64,000 nucleotides of DNA from an uncultured Muribaculaceae bacterium (GTDB lineage Bacteria; Bacteroidota; Bacteroidia; Bacteroidales; Muribaculaceae). Below, piece after piece: positions 27,668-37,301 of this stretch. The stretch covers positions 98,000 through 161,999 of the forward strand of contig CAJTYH010000002.1 of the NCBI GenBank assembly GCA_910583675.1. The letters are read 5' to 3'. A program made the position numbers and the translations under genes. Numbering within the stretch: the stretch's first letter is position 1; the number at the start of each line of letters is the position of its first letter. A model generated the notes under the pieces. The model saw only the letters and a program-made list of their open reading frames with translations. It was not told where the DNA came from and did not search any database.

Positions 27668-28987
27668 ATGAGACCTATGCCACGGACTGCCATGACGATA
27701 TATGCGCTTGTCGTGCTAATATTCAGCATGACCGGACAAAACCATAGTATTGTCGTAGCGGATTCAACTACACGTACCCCTTTGCCAAGCGCATCCATAT
27801 TCGACCATAAGGGACAGATTGTCGGCATCTGCAATCCAAAAGGGAGAACACCATATATTTCCACCACAAGCTATCCAATTACAGTCCGTTATCTGGGATT
27901 CAAGGAGAAAACCGTAACTATGCCACCTCCGGACACGATATTTCTCCAGGAAAACCAGACAGAACTGCCGGAAATCGTTGTGAAATCACGACAACATAAA
28001 ATCATACATATGCTTGCATATATGCGTGAATACTCCATGCTGACCACTTATGCAGATACAATCTTCCTCTTTCGGGAAAAGATGGTGGACTATATGCTGC
28101 CAGCTGAGAAAAATACACGGTTCAATGGCTGGTCTTCCCCAAGAGTCCTGAAAAGCAATTCTTATTATCATTTCACCAACTCGCATGGGCTGGACAGTGT
28201 CAGCGACAAATGCAACCACCATTTCTCGTGGTCGGACTGGATCGGAATTGCACCGATGCCTGAAGTCCCTCAATGCCTCATAAACGTAGAACATGGAGTG
28301 GACACAATCCAAGGCAAATACAGCCCTACGGAAATTTGGATAAGAAACAATGGGAAAATGGCCGTAGACGTCAATGTATTGGCAGACACGACAAGCAGGA
28401 AGTGGGTACCGAATCTTTCTGCTTTTTTCCGGCATCACCTTGATTTCGATTGCTTCAAGATCAGATTCAATTATGACAATCTCGCAGGGGCCTCTATTTC
28501 CCCGATGGATTTGACAGGTTATTCGTACAATATAGAGTCCAAAGGGCGCGGACATGACATGTTCATGTTCCATAGGGTAAACGACCCATTTTTTGTAAGT
28601 ACCTATGCGGAAATATATGTGATTGACAAGGAATACATTACGAACAAAGAGGCCAAAAAGTGGGAACGTCTACAAATCAAAACAGCCGATATTGAAATAT
28701 ACGAGCCGTCGGAAGCGCCTGAGTTGCAGCCTTCAATACAACAACTTGTAAGTCGCGTAAATTCTGTAGACCGTGCCAAAGTCAGATCGACAATTGTCCC
28801 GGACCGCAGATTGGTCGGAAGAGGAGTAGTCAAACAGAACCTCGGACAACGCGTATTGCAACTTTTCAAGACAATAACCGGAATCAGCAGCATCAAGGCA
28901 CGCAGAGCTTGGAACAACCAATGGAAAGATTTCAAAAGGGAAAGAATCGAAAGCAGCAATCAACATCCGGAAGAGAATGACCAATAA
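27668..28987 (+). CDS. exported protein with carboxypeptidase-regulatory-like domain
   Basis: 439 residues. A signal peptide (about 1-23) leads into a CarboxypepD_reg-like beta-sandwich (about 27-95: VADSTTRTPLPSASIFDHKGQIVGIC... ITVRYLGFKEKTV) and a short segment like the start of a TonB plug (TELPEIVVKSRQHKI). The remaining ~330 residues are unassigned and have no beta-barrel. This architecture is common in Bacteroidetes periplasmic or surface proteins of unknown role. The 3' end overlaps the next gene by 11 bp. It lies just past a tRNA-Ser scar, so the two-gene unit may be accessory. Confidence 0.75.
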   Translation: MRPMPRTAMTIYALVVLIFSMTGQNHSIVVADSTTRTPLPSASIFDHKGQIVGICNPKGRTPYISTTSYPITVRYLGFKEKTVTMPPPDTIFLQENQTELPEIVVKSRQHKIIHMLAYMREYSMLTTYADTIFLFREKMVDYMLPAEKNTRFNGWSSPRVLKSNSYYHFTNSHGLDSVSDKCNHHFSWSDWIGIAPMPEVPQCLINVEHGVDTIQGKYSPTEIWIRNNGKMAVDVNVLADTTSRKWVPNLSAFFRHHLDFDCFKIRFNYDNLAGASISPMDLTGYSYNIESKGRGHDMFMFHRVNDPFFVSTYAEIYVIDKEYITNKEAKKWERLQIKTADIEIYEPSEAPELQPSIQQLVSRVNSVDRAKVRSTIVPDRRLVGRGVVKQNLGQRVLQLFKTITGISSIKARRAWNNQWKDFKRERIESSNQHPEENDQ

Positions 28988-29783
28988 CCAACCAACTTCA
29001 GCGACCGATGCATCCGAAATGAGGCCGGAGAGGATAGAGATGATAATGTGGAATCCGTGGCATGGTTGTCATAAGATAAGCGAAGGATGCAGACACTGCT
29101 ACGTATACCGAGAGGATGCCGCTTTCGGGACTGCAACTCCCTCAAACGAGGTGAGAAAAACGGCTGCATTCAATCTGCCCCTTAGAAAGGATCGCAAGAA
29201 AAATCAGAAGTATGAATCGGGCACCATGTTCGGTCTGTGTTTCACTTCCGACCTGCTCATTGAAGAGGCTGACCAATGGAGAGATGAAATCTGGGAAATC
29301 ATCCGCCAAAGAAAGGATTGCGCTTTCCTGTTTTTTACAAAGCGGATCAACCGGCTGGCAAAATGCTTGCCCGCAGATTGGGGAGAAGGCTATGACAACG
29401 TAGTCATCGGATGCACGGCGGAAAATCAAAAAATGGCAGATTATCGGCTCCCTATTTTCCTTAACCTCCCAATAAGGCACCGGCTCATAATAGTGGCTCC
29501 AATGATCGAACGCATGGATCTGACTCCGTATCTCATCCCCTCATTGATAAAGGAAGTATCCGTGGGAGGCGAATCGGGCAAATATGCCAGACCACTTGAC
29601 TTCGACTGGGTAAAGGAGCTACAGAGCCAATGCACAGAGCATAATATTTCGTTTACATTTCATCAGACAGGGTCATATCTAAAAAAGGACGGCCGCATAT
29701 ACAACATACCACGTGAACACCAACATTCACAGGCCCGCAAAGCCAACCTGAATGTCAGGTTCGGAGAATTCCGGAATACGTAA
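28977..29783 (+). CDS. DUF5131 (phage Gp37/Gp68-like) family protein
   Basis: 268 residues. The N-terminus has MIMWNPWHGCHKISEGCRHCY, a Cys-rich GCxxxSxGCxxCY motif typical of DUF5131 and resembling a radical-SAM-like iron-sulfur site. It continues with FTSDLLIEEADQWRDEIW, FFTKRINRLAKCLP, IGCTAENQ and the conserved GGESGKYARPLDFDWVKEL. The family is frequent in phages and mobile elements and its reaction is not established. It overlaps the upstream gene by 11 bp and ends 16 bp from the convergent U32 gene. Confidence 0.85.
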   Translation: MTNNQPTSATDASEMRPERIEMIMWNPWHGCHKISEGCRHCYVYREDAAFGTATPSNEVRKTAAFNLPLRKDRKKNQKYESGTMFGLCFTSDLLIEEADQWRDEIWEIIRQRKDCAFLFFTKRINRLAKCLPADWGEGYDNVVIGCTAENQKMADYRLPIFLNLPIRHRLIIVAPMIERMDLTPYLIPSLIKEVSVGGESGKYARPLDFDWVKELQSQCTEHNISFTFHQTGSYLKKDGRIYNIPREHQHSQARKANLNVRFGEFRNT

Positions 29784-29799
29784 ACGCCATGATATGGTT

Positions 29800-31674
29800 C
29801 TATGAATTACAAAGATAGACGTTCATACAACATACACTACAATCGAATTCCAACCGGAATCGAGCCGCACCCGACGCAAGGTAAAGTACCTTAGGCAAAT
29901 TGCCGGCTGCTTTAGTCTTCAGGCATGCCCCAAGCTCGCGTCTTATACAATAACGTGTCTGCATGACCCTGGCATCTGTCCTCAAAGATTTTGGAGAAAC
30001 CTCAATCGCATCCGGCAAAGGGACGTTAACATTGGGAAGCGCCGCATAAAATCCACGTGCGAGCGAATTGGATATATTGTCGTGGCGCGACAATCCCTTC
30101 TTGTAAAAGCCAATCTCGCCAGAACCGGAGGATAAACGCCTGAATTCCGTAGGATACCTTGCGGCATATACGTGCCCAAGGGCTTCAATCGCACTTCGCC
30201 TGAGAGATGCCAACATGGAGGATGGCACAAACCTGTCCCTGAGAAGATCACACAATTCCACAAGTTCGAAATCCGTATCTCCGAGTTTTGACAGAACGCG
30301 CCTACGTGCATCTTCCTGCGGTGTTTTCGCCGGTTGCTCCTCATAGTCACATGCCTCCACTACCGACACTCCATCCTCGTCTGTGATTTCAAGAATGATC
30401 CGACTGCCATTGCCTCGCAAAAGCATGCTTACAGGTATCTTTCGATTACCGTCGGACTTCTCCAGGGCTTTATCCCAATTGCGATCTGAATTCCTGTAAA
30501 TCTTCGTCCCGGGAGGAACCAAGAAATCGGATGCCACATATAACTCGTCACCATCCACGCGGTTGACCCGGCAACCCTTATATTCTCCAATACGATTGAA
30601 ACAACCGATGCCGTCTCCGTTATTCAACGGCATCCGCAATCTTACCTTAAGTCTGCGAGCCGTTGTTTGTCCGACAACAGTGCCGACTTCCTCTCCCACC
30701 CATTTGGGAGTGTCTGCAGAGGCCAGCGAAGCACTCTCTGGCAAAGGCAAATGCAGGAAATAGGAAGTGAACCCACGGTTAAAACTCTTATTTACATCCG
30801 GAACGAAAGCCGGTCGCGAGCGGCCTTTGGAAGCGCGCATGAAACGACCACCTGAGGCCTTGATCGCCATGTCAAGAGCATTGCTATAGGCCGCAACAAC
30901 ATTTTTCACATATCCCTCATCCTTAAGACGGCCTTCAATCTTAAACGAAGTGATCCCGGCATCAAGCATTTCGGATAGATTGCCAATTCGATTCAGATCC
31001 TTCAACGAGAGCAGGAACTTGTCGCGAATTATTTTTTCACCTTTCTCATTTTCAAGGTCATACTTATATCGGCATATCTGGGCACACTCCCCACGGTTGG
31101 CGCTTCTCGCTGTCAATGCGAAGCTGGCCTGGCAATCACCGCTGTAGCTCACACATAACGCGCCATGCACGAACGCTTCCAACGGAACGGTAGTCGCTTT
31201 CCTGAAAAGGCGTATCTCGTCCAGGGACAATTCCCTGGGGAGAACCAGTTGGGAAAAACCGGCATTTTCCAGAAAACGTGCTTTCTCAGGGGTGCGTATG
31301 TCGCATTGAGTTGAGGCATGCAAAGGGATGGGAGGGATATCCATACGCAATATCCCCATGTCCTGAACGATGATTGCATCCACTCCTATGCGCCACAATT
31401 CACGGATAAGAAATTCAACTTGCTTTATCTCATCCTCGTAAACTATGGTATTGACAGTCACATAAACCTTTACGCCGAACCTGTGGGCATATTCAACGAC
31501 ATACCTCACATCCTCAATGGAATTGGCAGCCTGCTTACGGGCACCATGTCCGGAAGCCCCCATATAAACCGCATCAGCGCCATGATTTATTGCCGCGAAT
31601 GCTATTGCCGCATTACGTGCCGGTGCGAGAAGTTCCACAGACACAGGGGAATCAGCTGGATCGTCAGTATGCAT
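29800..31674 (-). CDS. U32 family protein (RlhA/TrhP-type RNA hydroxylation)
   Basis: 624 residues. The first ~330 are the U32 barrel: ELLAPARNAAIAFAAINHGADAVYMGA, VYVTVNTIVYEDE, LHASTQCDIRT. The conserved Cys region follows, EAFVHGALCVSYSGDC and ANRGECAQICRYKY, where family members bind an iron-sulfur cluster. The long C-terminal extension matches the two-part layout of RlhA-type proteins (23S rRNA C2501 hydroxylation), while TrhP proteins hydroxylate tRNA U34. The older label collagenase-like protease is not supported by any protease motif. It is convergent with DUF5131 and has TAACTTTG on the minus strand at 31698-31691. Confidence 0.88.
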   Translation of the reverse strand: MHTDDPADSPVSVELLAPARNAAIAFAAINHGADAVYMGASGHGARKQAANSIEDVRYVVEYAHRFGVKVYVTVNTIVYEDEIKQVEFLIRELWRIGVDAIIVQDMGILRMDIPPIPLHASTQCDIRTPEKARFLENAGFSQLVLPRELSLDEIRLFRKATTVPLEAFVHGALCVSYSGDCQASFALTARSANRGECAQICRYKYDLENEKGEKIIRDKFLLSLKDLNRIGNLSEMLDAGITSFKIEGRLKDEGYVKNVVAAYSNALDMAIKASGGRFMRASKGRSRPAFVPDVNKSFNRGFTSYFLHLPLPESASLASADTPKWVGEEVGTVVGQTTARRLKVRLRMPLNNGDGIGCFNRIGEYKGCRVNRVDGDELYVASDFLVPPGTKIYRNSDRNWDKALEKSDGNRKIPVSMLLRGNGSRIILEITDEDGVSVVEACDYEEQPAKTPQEDARRRVLSKLGDTDFELVELCDLLRDRFVPSSMLASLRRSAIEALGHVYAARYPTEFRRLSSGSGEIGFYKKGLSRHDNISNSLARGFYAALPNVNVPLPDAIEVSPKSLRTDARVMQTRYCIRRELGACLKTKAAGNLPKVLYLASGAARFRLEFDCSVCCMNVYLCNS

Positions 31675-31690
31675 ATATTCAATTTTTCTA

Positions 31691-31698
31691 CAAAGTTA
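31691..31698 (-). promoter_or_regulatory. -7 element of the U32 gene
   Basis: The minus-strand TAACTTTG lies 17 bp upstream of the ATG. No clear -33 TTG at normal spacing was seen. Confidence 0.45.
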
Positions 31699-31824
31699 AC
31701 GCTTTTTTCGCAACTAAATCCGCATTTTCAGCAAGTTGGTCGCCTATGGCTCATCTATGGCCTTTCCAAGACATCCACACGCTGATTTTTAAATGAAATG
31801 TTAGCCATTCTCTTGCTTTTTTGT

Positions 31825-31832
31825 TAATTTTG
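31825..31832 (+). promoter_or_regulatory. -7 element of the pta-ackA operon
   Basis: TAATTTTG fits TAnnTTTG. It would give a leader of about 110 nt before pta, room for regulation. No -33 at standard spacing was found. Confidence 0.4.
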
Positions 31833-31948
31833 CATCACGAACTTCTCCCTCCGGGGTCTGCATTTCCCCCTGCCACACATGCATACAACAGCAGGACAAT
31901 GCCACAACATCGATCACCAAAGACAAACCGACAAACAACCGGATTGAA

Positions 31949-32959
31949 ATGAAACTTTTTGAACGACTGACACTTCGTGCGAAAGCAAACCGCCGACGCA
32001 TCGTACTACCGGAAGGTACCGAAGACCGCAACCTCACTGCCGCCGACAGAATCATTGCCGACGAATTGGCTGACATAATTCTGCTTGGCAATCCAGCCGA
32101 AGTGGAAGCCAAAGCAAAGGAACTTGGGCTGCAACATATATCAAAAGCAACCGTAGTCGACCCCTCAGACGAAAAGAACATAGATCATTACGCCCCACTG
32201 TTCTTCGAGCTAAGAAAAAAGAAAGGGATAAGCATGGAAGATGCTCGCAAGTTCACTGCCAATGAGCTATATTTCGGTTCCTTGATGGTAAAAGCCGGAG
32301 ATGCCGACGGCCTTGTCTCCGGAGCGATACACACCACAGGCGACGTACTTCGTGCCGCATTTCAAGTCATAAAGACCGCACCGGGGATTGACACCGTTTC
32401 CGGCGCCTTCATCATGCTCCTACCGGAAAACAGCCCTTACGGCACCGACGGGTTAATGATATTCGCGGATTGCGCCGTGGTACCTGATCCTGACGCAAGG
32501 CAACTTGCACAGATTGCCGTATGCTCGGCCCGCACGGCAAGCGAGGTAGCCGGTATTGATCCCAAAGTCGCCATACTGTCTTTCTCCACCAAGGGCAGCG
32601 CCAAACATGAACGGGTGGACAAAGTAATCGAAGCCACACGGCTGGCACACGAGATGGCTCCCGAACTCAAATTGGACGGAGAGCTTCAGACGGATGCAGC
32701 CATAGTTCCGGTCGTAGCCGCACTCAAGGCTCCCCAGAGCGACATTGCCGGACATGCCAATGTGCTTGTATTCCCATCACTGGAAGTCGGCAACATAGCA
32801 TACAAACTGGTGCAACGCATATCGGGAGCCGAAGCCGTAGGACCGCTTCTCCAAGGCCTCGCCGCACCTGTAAGCGACCTCTCAAGAGGATGCGTGGCAG
32901 ATGACATCTACAAGACAATAATCATGACCGCCAACCAGGCCATCCACGATAAAATCTAA
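31949..32959 (+). CDS. pta: phosphate acetyltransferase
   Basis: 336 residues, the short form without the N-terminal DRTGG regulatory domain. It interconverts acetyl-CoA and acetyl phosphate. Signatures are RRIVLPEGTEDRNLTAAD, LFFELRKKKGISMEDA, FGSLMVKAGDADGLVSGA, SAFIMLLPE, SFSTKGSAKHE, DGELQTDAAIVP and VFPSLEVGNIAYKLVQR. ackA starts 26 bp downstream, so the pair makes acetate and ATP in fermentation, expected for a gut anaerobe. Confidence 0.97.
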   Translation: MKLFERLTLRAKANRRRIVLPEGTEDRNLTAADRIIADELADIILLGNPAEVEAKAKELGLQHISKATVVDPSDEKNIDHYAPLFFELRKKKGISMEDARKFTANELYFGSLMVKAGDADGLVSGAIHTTGDVLRAAFQVIKTAPGIDTVSGAFIMLLPENSPYGTDGLMIFADCAVVPDPDARQLAQIAVCSARTASEVAGIDPKVAILSFSTKGSAKHERVDKVIEATRLAHEMAPELKLDGELQTDAAIVPVVAALKAPQSDIAGHANVLVFPSLEVGNIAYKLVQRISGAEAVGPLLQGLAAPVSDLSRGCVADDIYKTIIMTANQAIHDKI

Positions 32960-32985
32960 GTTCCTACGTCCAAATTACATAAACA

Positions 32986-34194
32986 ATGAAAATTCTCGTA
33001 TTAAACTGCGGTAGCAGTTCCGTAAAATACAAACTCATTGATACCTCAGATGACCGCGTAATGGCGGAAGGTGGAGTTGAAAAGATCGGTCTGCATGACG
33101 GATTCCTCAAATACAAGCTCTCAGACGGCAGCAAGGCGATAAAGGAGCTTGGTCTCATTGACCACAAGGGGGCCGTAAAAGCCGTACTTGACATACTTAC
33201 CGATCCCGAACTCGGTTGCATCAAATCGTATGACGAAATTGACGCGGTGGGACACCGCGTAGTCCACGGAGCGGAAAAATTCAGCAAAAGCGTATTGTTG
33301 ACAAACGAAGTGCTACAGCAGATAAAGGACTGCTACGACCTTGCACCGCTACACAACCCAGCCAACGTAACCGGCATAGAAGCCGTGGAGGAGATCCTGC
33401 CGGGTATCAGCCAGGTAGGAGTGTTCGATACCGCTTTCCACCAGACTATGCCCCCGAAATCATACATGTATCCACTCCCCTACCGTTTTTATGAGGAAGA
33501 CGGTGTAAGGCGATATGGATTCCATGGCACGAGCCACCGATATGTGTCAGCACGGGTATGCGAAATACTGGGAGTTGACATAGCAACCCAGAAGATCATA
33601 ACATGCCACATCGGCAATGGGGGCTCGATAACCGCAGTGATGTATGGGAAAAGCGTGGATACGTCAATGGGACTTACCCCAACGGAAGGCCTTATGATGG
33701 GCACCCGCGTAGGGGATGTCGACCCTGGAGCTATTGCCTATATCATGAAAAAGCACAACTTATCCGTAGAGGACTTGCAAAAGATCATCAACAAAGAGAG
33801 CGGCGTGCTCGGCGTAAGCTGTCTCTCGTCAGACATGCGCGAAATTGAATCTGCCGTAAATGCAGGAAATCAGCAAGCAGCGCTGGCACTCGCCATGTAT
33901 GAACAGAGGATCACAAAATACATAGGGGCGTATGCCGCCGAAATGGGAGGAGCCGACATAATCGTCTTCACCGGTGGCGTAGGCGAGAACCAAGCCGGTC
34001 TGCGCGCCAATGTCTGCGCCCCCCTGGAATTCATGGGAGTGGAACTGGACAAGGACGTGAATGCGGCCACACGAGGCACTGAAACCGTGATATCATCCCA
34101 CCACTCAAAAGTAAAGGTTGTAGTGGTACCTACTGATGAGGAACTGATGATAGCCCGAGACACCGAGTCCATCGTCAACGGGAAAGAATGCTAA
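32986..34194 (+). CDS. ackA: acetate kinase
   Basis: 402 residues. It phosphorylates ADP from acetyl phosphate. The N-terminal VLNCGSSSVKYKLID, GHRVVHGAEKF, FDTAFHQTMP, YRFYEEDGVRRYGFHGTSHRY, CHIGNGGSI, TSMGLTPTEGLMMGTRVGDVDP and FTGGVGEN blocks are all intact. It is the second gene of the pta-ackA operon and ends in a strong hairpin terminator. Confidence 0.98.
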   Translation: MKILVLNCGSSSVKYKLIDTSDDRVMAEGGVEKIGLHDGFLKYKLSDGSKAIKELGLIDHKGAVKAVLDILTDPELGCIKSYDEIDAVGHRVVHGAEKFSKSVLLTNEVLQQIKDCYDLAPLHNPANVTGIEAVEEILPGISQVGVFDTAFHQTMPPKSYMYPLPYRFYEEDGVRRYGFHGTSHRYVSARVCEILGVDIATQKIITCHIGNGGSITAVMYGKSVDTSMGLTPTEGLMMGTRVGDVDPGAIAYIMKKHNLSVEDLQKIINKESGVLGVSCLSSDMREIESAVNAGNQQAALALAMYEQRITKYIGAYAAEMGGADIIVFTGGVGENQAGLRANVCAPLEFMGVELDKDVNAATRGTETVISSHHSKVKVVVVPTDEELMIARDTESIVNGKEC

Positions 34195-34229
34195 GGATTT
34201 GACGATACACGATACAATTGCAACCAATT

Positions 34230-34272
34230 AAATAAATCGTACTCCGGAACATTTCGGGGTTACGATTTATTT
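34230..34272 (+). terminator. terminator after ackA
   Basis: A 12-bp perfect outer stem (AAATAAATCGTA and TACGATTTATTT) with an inner CCGG/CGGG stem-loop. Confidence 0.85.
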
Positions 34273-34339
34273 ATGCAACGCAGTCCGCAAAACTCCCAAG
34301 CCGCCCAAAATAAGCAACAAACAAAAATACCCCTGCATC

Positions 34340-35224
34340 ATGCTTGACTTCATTACATGGACAGCCAATCCGATATTGATCAACAGTCCCGTTACAATAC
34401 GATGGTACGGACTGATGTTCGTAATAGGATTCTATCTGGGCTATCTGATCATGGCACGCATATTTCGCCACGAAGGCGCCCCGGAAAAATGGCTCGGCTC
34501 CTTGCTTGTATATGTAGTAGTGGCAACCATTGTCGGTGCCCGTCTGGGACATGTCTTTTTCTATGCCTGGGATTATTATTCGCAACATCCGATAGAAATC
34601 CTGTATACATGGGAAGGAGGACTTGCAAGCCACGGTGGTACCATAGGCATAATGATCGCCATAATCCTGTTTTCCATATTCGTGACGAAGAAAAGTCCTT
34701 TCTGGACTTTCGACCGTCTTGTAATACCAATTGCACTGGTAGGCGCCCTTATACGAATAGGCAACCTGATGAACCACGAGATATACGGCCACCCTACAGA
34801 CCTTCCTTGGGGATTCCGGTTCGTCACAAATATACATGGATGGATAAACGGCGCGGAACCGATTTTCTCCCAACCATCCCATCCTACCCAACTTTATGAG
34901 GCCGGATGCTATCTCGCACTGTTCGCACTGCTGATGTGGATGTATTGGAAGAAGAACGCTGAAAAACGTCCCGGGCTGCTCTTCGGAGTATTTTTAGTTG
35001 TGCTGTTCACTTGCCGGTTCCTCATAGAATTCATAAAGAACCCTCAGGAGGAATTTGAAATCGGCATGACACTCAATATGGGACAATGGCTGTCCATCCC
35101 GTTCATACTTATGGGCATTGGCTTCATTATACACGCACTTAGCCGTCCGGCAGTCCCCATGTCCTTTCCCAACAAATTCGCAGAACAGATATCCGCCAAT
35201 ACACAGCGTGGAAAAAAGCAATAG
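34340..35224 (+). CDS. lgt: phosphatidylglycerol-prolipoprotein diacylglyceryl transferase
   Basis: 294 residues with seven predicted membrane segments. It adds diacylglycerol to the lipobox Cys of prolipoproteins. The conserved IRWYGLMFVIGFYLGY start, the GARLGHVFFY segment, GGLASHGGTIG, and the Lgt signature RIGNLMNHEIYG (catalytic Arg/Asn region) are present. HPTQLYEAGCYL and the late RFLIEFIKNPQEEF segment complete the family pattern. It is monocistronic between ackA and ssrA. The window's lipoproteins would depend on it. Confidence 0.97.
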   Translation: MLDFITWTANPILINSPVTIRWYGLMFVIGFYLGYLIMARIFRHEGAPEKWLGSLLVYVVVATIVGARLGHVFFYAWDYYSQHPIEILYTWEGGLASHGGTIGIMIAIILFSIFVTKKSPFWTFDRLVIPIALVGALIRIGNLMNHEIYGHPTDLPWGFRFVTNIHGWINGAEPIFSQPSHPTQLYEAGCYLALFALLMWMYWKKNAEKRPGLLFGVFLVVLFTCRFLIEFIKNPQEEFEIGMTLNMGQWLSIPFILMGIGFIIHALSRPAVPMSFPNKFAEQISANTQRGKKQ

Positions 35225-35324
35225 GGATCGCTCACCACATTCAGACGGGAAAGAAGCACCCAACAAATCCTTAAATATGCTTAAATAATTCTTTTGCAAT
35301 TAGCGCAACTCACAAAAAAAGCGT

Positions 35325-35332
35325 TATCTTTG
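35325..35332 (+). promoter_or_regulatory. -7 element of the ssrA promoter
   Basis: TATCTTTG lies about 34 bp before the mature tmRNA 5' end. No TTG lies at ideal distance (TTTG at 35293-35296 is 28 bp away). Confidence 0.5.
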
Positions 35333-35366
35333 CAATAATATACGCCAAAGCGTAATGGCAAAACAT

Positions 35367-35762
35367 GGGGATGACCGGTTTTGACAGCGCGTAGAAGTGG
35401 TGTGTAAGCATGCAGAGCAACGATGCCCACGCTCTATAATCAGAGACATCGCAAATTTAAATGGCGAAAACAACTACGCTCTTGCTGCTTGATTGAAGTA
35501 TAGTAGATCAGCTTAATCTCCGCAACAGTTGCAGAGACAAGACATCGCCCGATTGTCCTCGTCCCGAGACTAATCGACAAGGCGGTGCAGTTAAATCGGG
35601 AATAGGAAGCTGAGAGTCGCGCGAAGCTTCCGAAATCTTAGCGAATAAGGACGGCGTTGGTAGTCTAGAGCCTGCGACGTCACGAAAACCAAGTCAAGAC
35701 TAAGCATGTAGAAAGCTCATTAGTTCCGCGTTTGGACGGGGGTTCAAGTCCCCCCATCTCCA
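35367..35762 (+). ncRNA. ssrA: transfer-messenger RNA
   Basis: The 5' acceptor strand GGGGATG pairs with CATCTCC at the 3' end, the T-arm GGGGGTTCAAGTCCCCC is complete, and a tag reading frame runs GGC GAA AAC AAC TAC GCT CTT GCT GCT TGA (35463-35492), encoding GENNYALAA, a Bacteroidetes-type tag. tmRNA rescues stalled ribosomes and tags the nascent chain. The 3' CCA is not encoded as such (ACTA follows), so I ended at the discriminator A. The 3' end is the attachment site of the island that follows. Confidence 0.97.
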
Positions 35763-35800
35763 CTATGTACTTCTGAACTAAATCGGAAAATTCGAGACAA
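35745..35800 (+). repeat. tmRNA-side copy of a 56-bp direct repeat (att-like)
   Basis: It starts in the tmRNA T-loop (CAAGT...) and runs through CATCTCCACTATGTAC to GGAAAATTCGAGACAA. It matches 39307-39362 at 53 of 56 positions. Weaker similarity goes on through the terminator and the TTCGGATTAAG segment. A T-loop-to-3'-end crossover is usual for tyrosine integrases using tmRNA genes. Confidence 0.85.
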
Positions 35801-35833
35801 ACCTCGGACTGTCAGTCAGTTCCGAGGTTTTTT
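35799..35833 (+). terminator. ssrA terminator
   Basis: AAACCTCGGA pairs with TCCGAGGTTT, followed by more T. A diverged copy follows the second repeat at 39393-39425. Confidence 0.85.
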
Positions 35834-36226
35834 CGTGTCTTATCCCTTCGGATTAAGCATCGGCGATAAAGAACACGGATGAACGGCAATAAGTCTCAGA
35901 GGTGAAGGTAGCGTCCCCGATGCCTACCTCTCTTACCTTTGCCGCGTCAATAACGATTGGCGCTTTTTTCTTGTAAGAGAGATGTCCGTCGGGTGGATAA
36001 TTGTTTGTAGTTTTGCTAGAATGATTGTCCATTGGCAGCGAGCCCCCCTACCACTTGACATGCTTTCGGGCAATGCCGTGATTTAGATTTCGCCGCTGCC
36101 ATTTTTATATTCTTTAGAGCCTGGACAAAGTATCGTAGGCCGGATTTGCCGAGCCTGAGTTCTGCCAAGAGTGAAGGCGACGAAGATTATTGACAGTCAG
36201 AATGTATAACCTATAACCAGATTGCC
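35834..36226 (+). other. non-coding left end of IS110-type remnant
   Basis: 393 bp without a gene. It holds a TTCGGATTAAG segment shared with the downstream repeat, two TAnnTTTG elements (35934-35941 and 36008-36015), and then the non-coding stretch just upstream of an IS110-like transposase start. IS110 elements encode a bridge RNA in such a 5' region, so part of it may be a relic of that RNA. This is inference from position, not from a recognised fold. Confidence 0.35.
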
Positions 36227-36570
36227 ATGCAACCACGATTTAAACCGACAGCCTATTTCCGTCAGAGTGTGGGAATAGATATCGCCAAGGCGACGTTCAC
36301 GGCCTGCCTGTCGATGCTCGATGCCGAGGGCTGCAACACTCCGTCGATTGAGTTCACCAATGACAGGCGCGGTTTCAACCAGCTAGATGGGCTCGTAAAG
36401 AATCCCTTAAGGAATACCCGCTGTGTTTTGTAATGGAGCCTACGGGTGTATATTACGAGGCTCTCGCAATGCACCTGTCCAAACTTGGGATGGAAGTCCA
36501 TGTCGTGCCGGCCAACCGCGTCAGGGACTTCGCCAGATACGAGGGATACAAGACAAAGACTGACATATAA
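36227..36570 (+). pseudogene. IS110-family transposase, frameshifted and truncated
   Basis: The first frame gives VGIDIAKATFTACLS, the RuvC-like first strand with its catalytic Asp, up to about 36410. The similarity then moves to a second frame (EYPLCFVMEPTGVYYEALAMHLSKLG, then VVPANRVRDFARYEGYKTKTD) and stops at 36568-36570. The continuation of the DEDD domain and the C-terminal Ser domain are missing. The element is dead: a frameshift near 36405 and loss of about two thirds of the gene. Confidence 0.8.
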
Positions 36571-36575
36571 GAAAA

Positions 36576-36996
36576 TAGGCCGGTGATAACACTCGGCCTA
36601 CGCGGGATGGGCGATTCCATATAGGAATGCGTCCTCCATTACTATGTGCAAATTTAAGCTGAATTTTGCACATAACCGAGTTTTTGGATAGAAAATAAAT
36701 GTATTTGGGATAAAAAAAATTCCTCTCTTCTTCTGGCAGGGGATGCCTGAGCTCTTGGGGGCGGACTAAACCGCCCCCAAGAGCGGATACACGCCTTGAG
36801 AAAATTAAAATTGCCGCAAATCTGATGGTAAATTGAGCCTTTTTGAGAAATGATTCATAATTGGTCAAATTTTCCTCAAAAAGATTTGGATTTTATCACA
36901 GTATCTGAGGCGTTGCCGGTTATCGGTGTTCCGCTGTTGCCATAGGCGGGAAGCGGTCAAAAGGTGTCAGTGGCTTGTCCACCGTCACCTTTTGAC
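36576..36996. repeat. cluster of four inverted repeats in gene-free island DNA
   Basis: 36571-37374 has no gene. It contains TAGGCCG/CGGCCTA (36576-36600), TATGTGCAAA/TTTGCACATA (36643-36674), a 14-bp perfect hairpin GCTCTTGGGGGCGG with a 6-nt loop (36751-36784), and GTCAAAAGGTG/CACCTTTTGAC (36956-36996) enclosing GTGG/CCAC. They could be remnants of an element end, an origin of transfer or small RNAs. Confidence 0.65.
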
Positions 36997-37301
36997 GGCA
37001 TCACGCCGACAACACTGAAGACCGCTCCCTCTCTTGCCGCCCACCTCCCATGTTAGACTCTTTGAATAATTCCTTAATACAAAGCATTGGTTGAAATATT
37101 CATCCCATAATATACCGCAAGTATATTTATTCGGTATATTTCCAACTTTTTATAACGCTGCTACGAACAAAATTGAGATTAATGAAACAAAAAAAGGAAT
37201 GTTAGTCACTTGTGATTCATAATGATTTGACTTGCCAATCGCAGGCCTACTTAGGTGCCTCTCACTGCTATCTACCATGAGAAACATCTCCGCATCCAAA
37301 T

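Noticed and set aside
29800..31674. U32 protein as a collagenase/protease
   Set aside because: No protease catalytic motif; conserved Cys cluster fits RNA hydroxylation enzymes of the same family.
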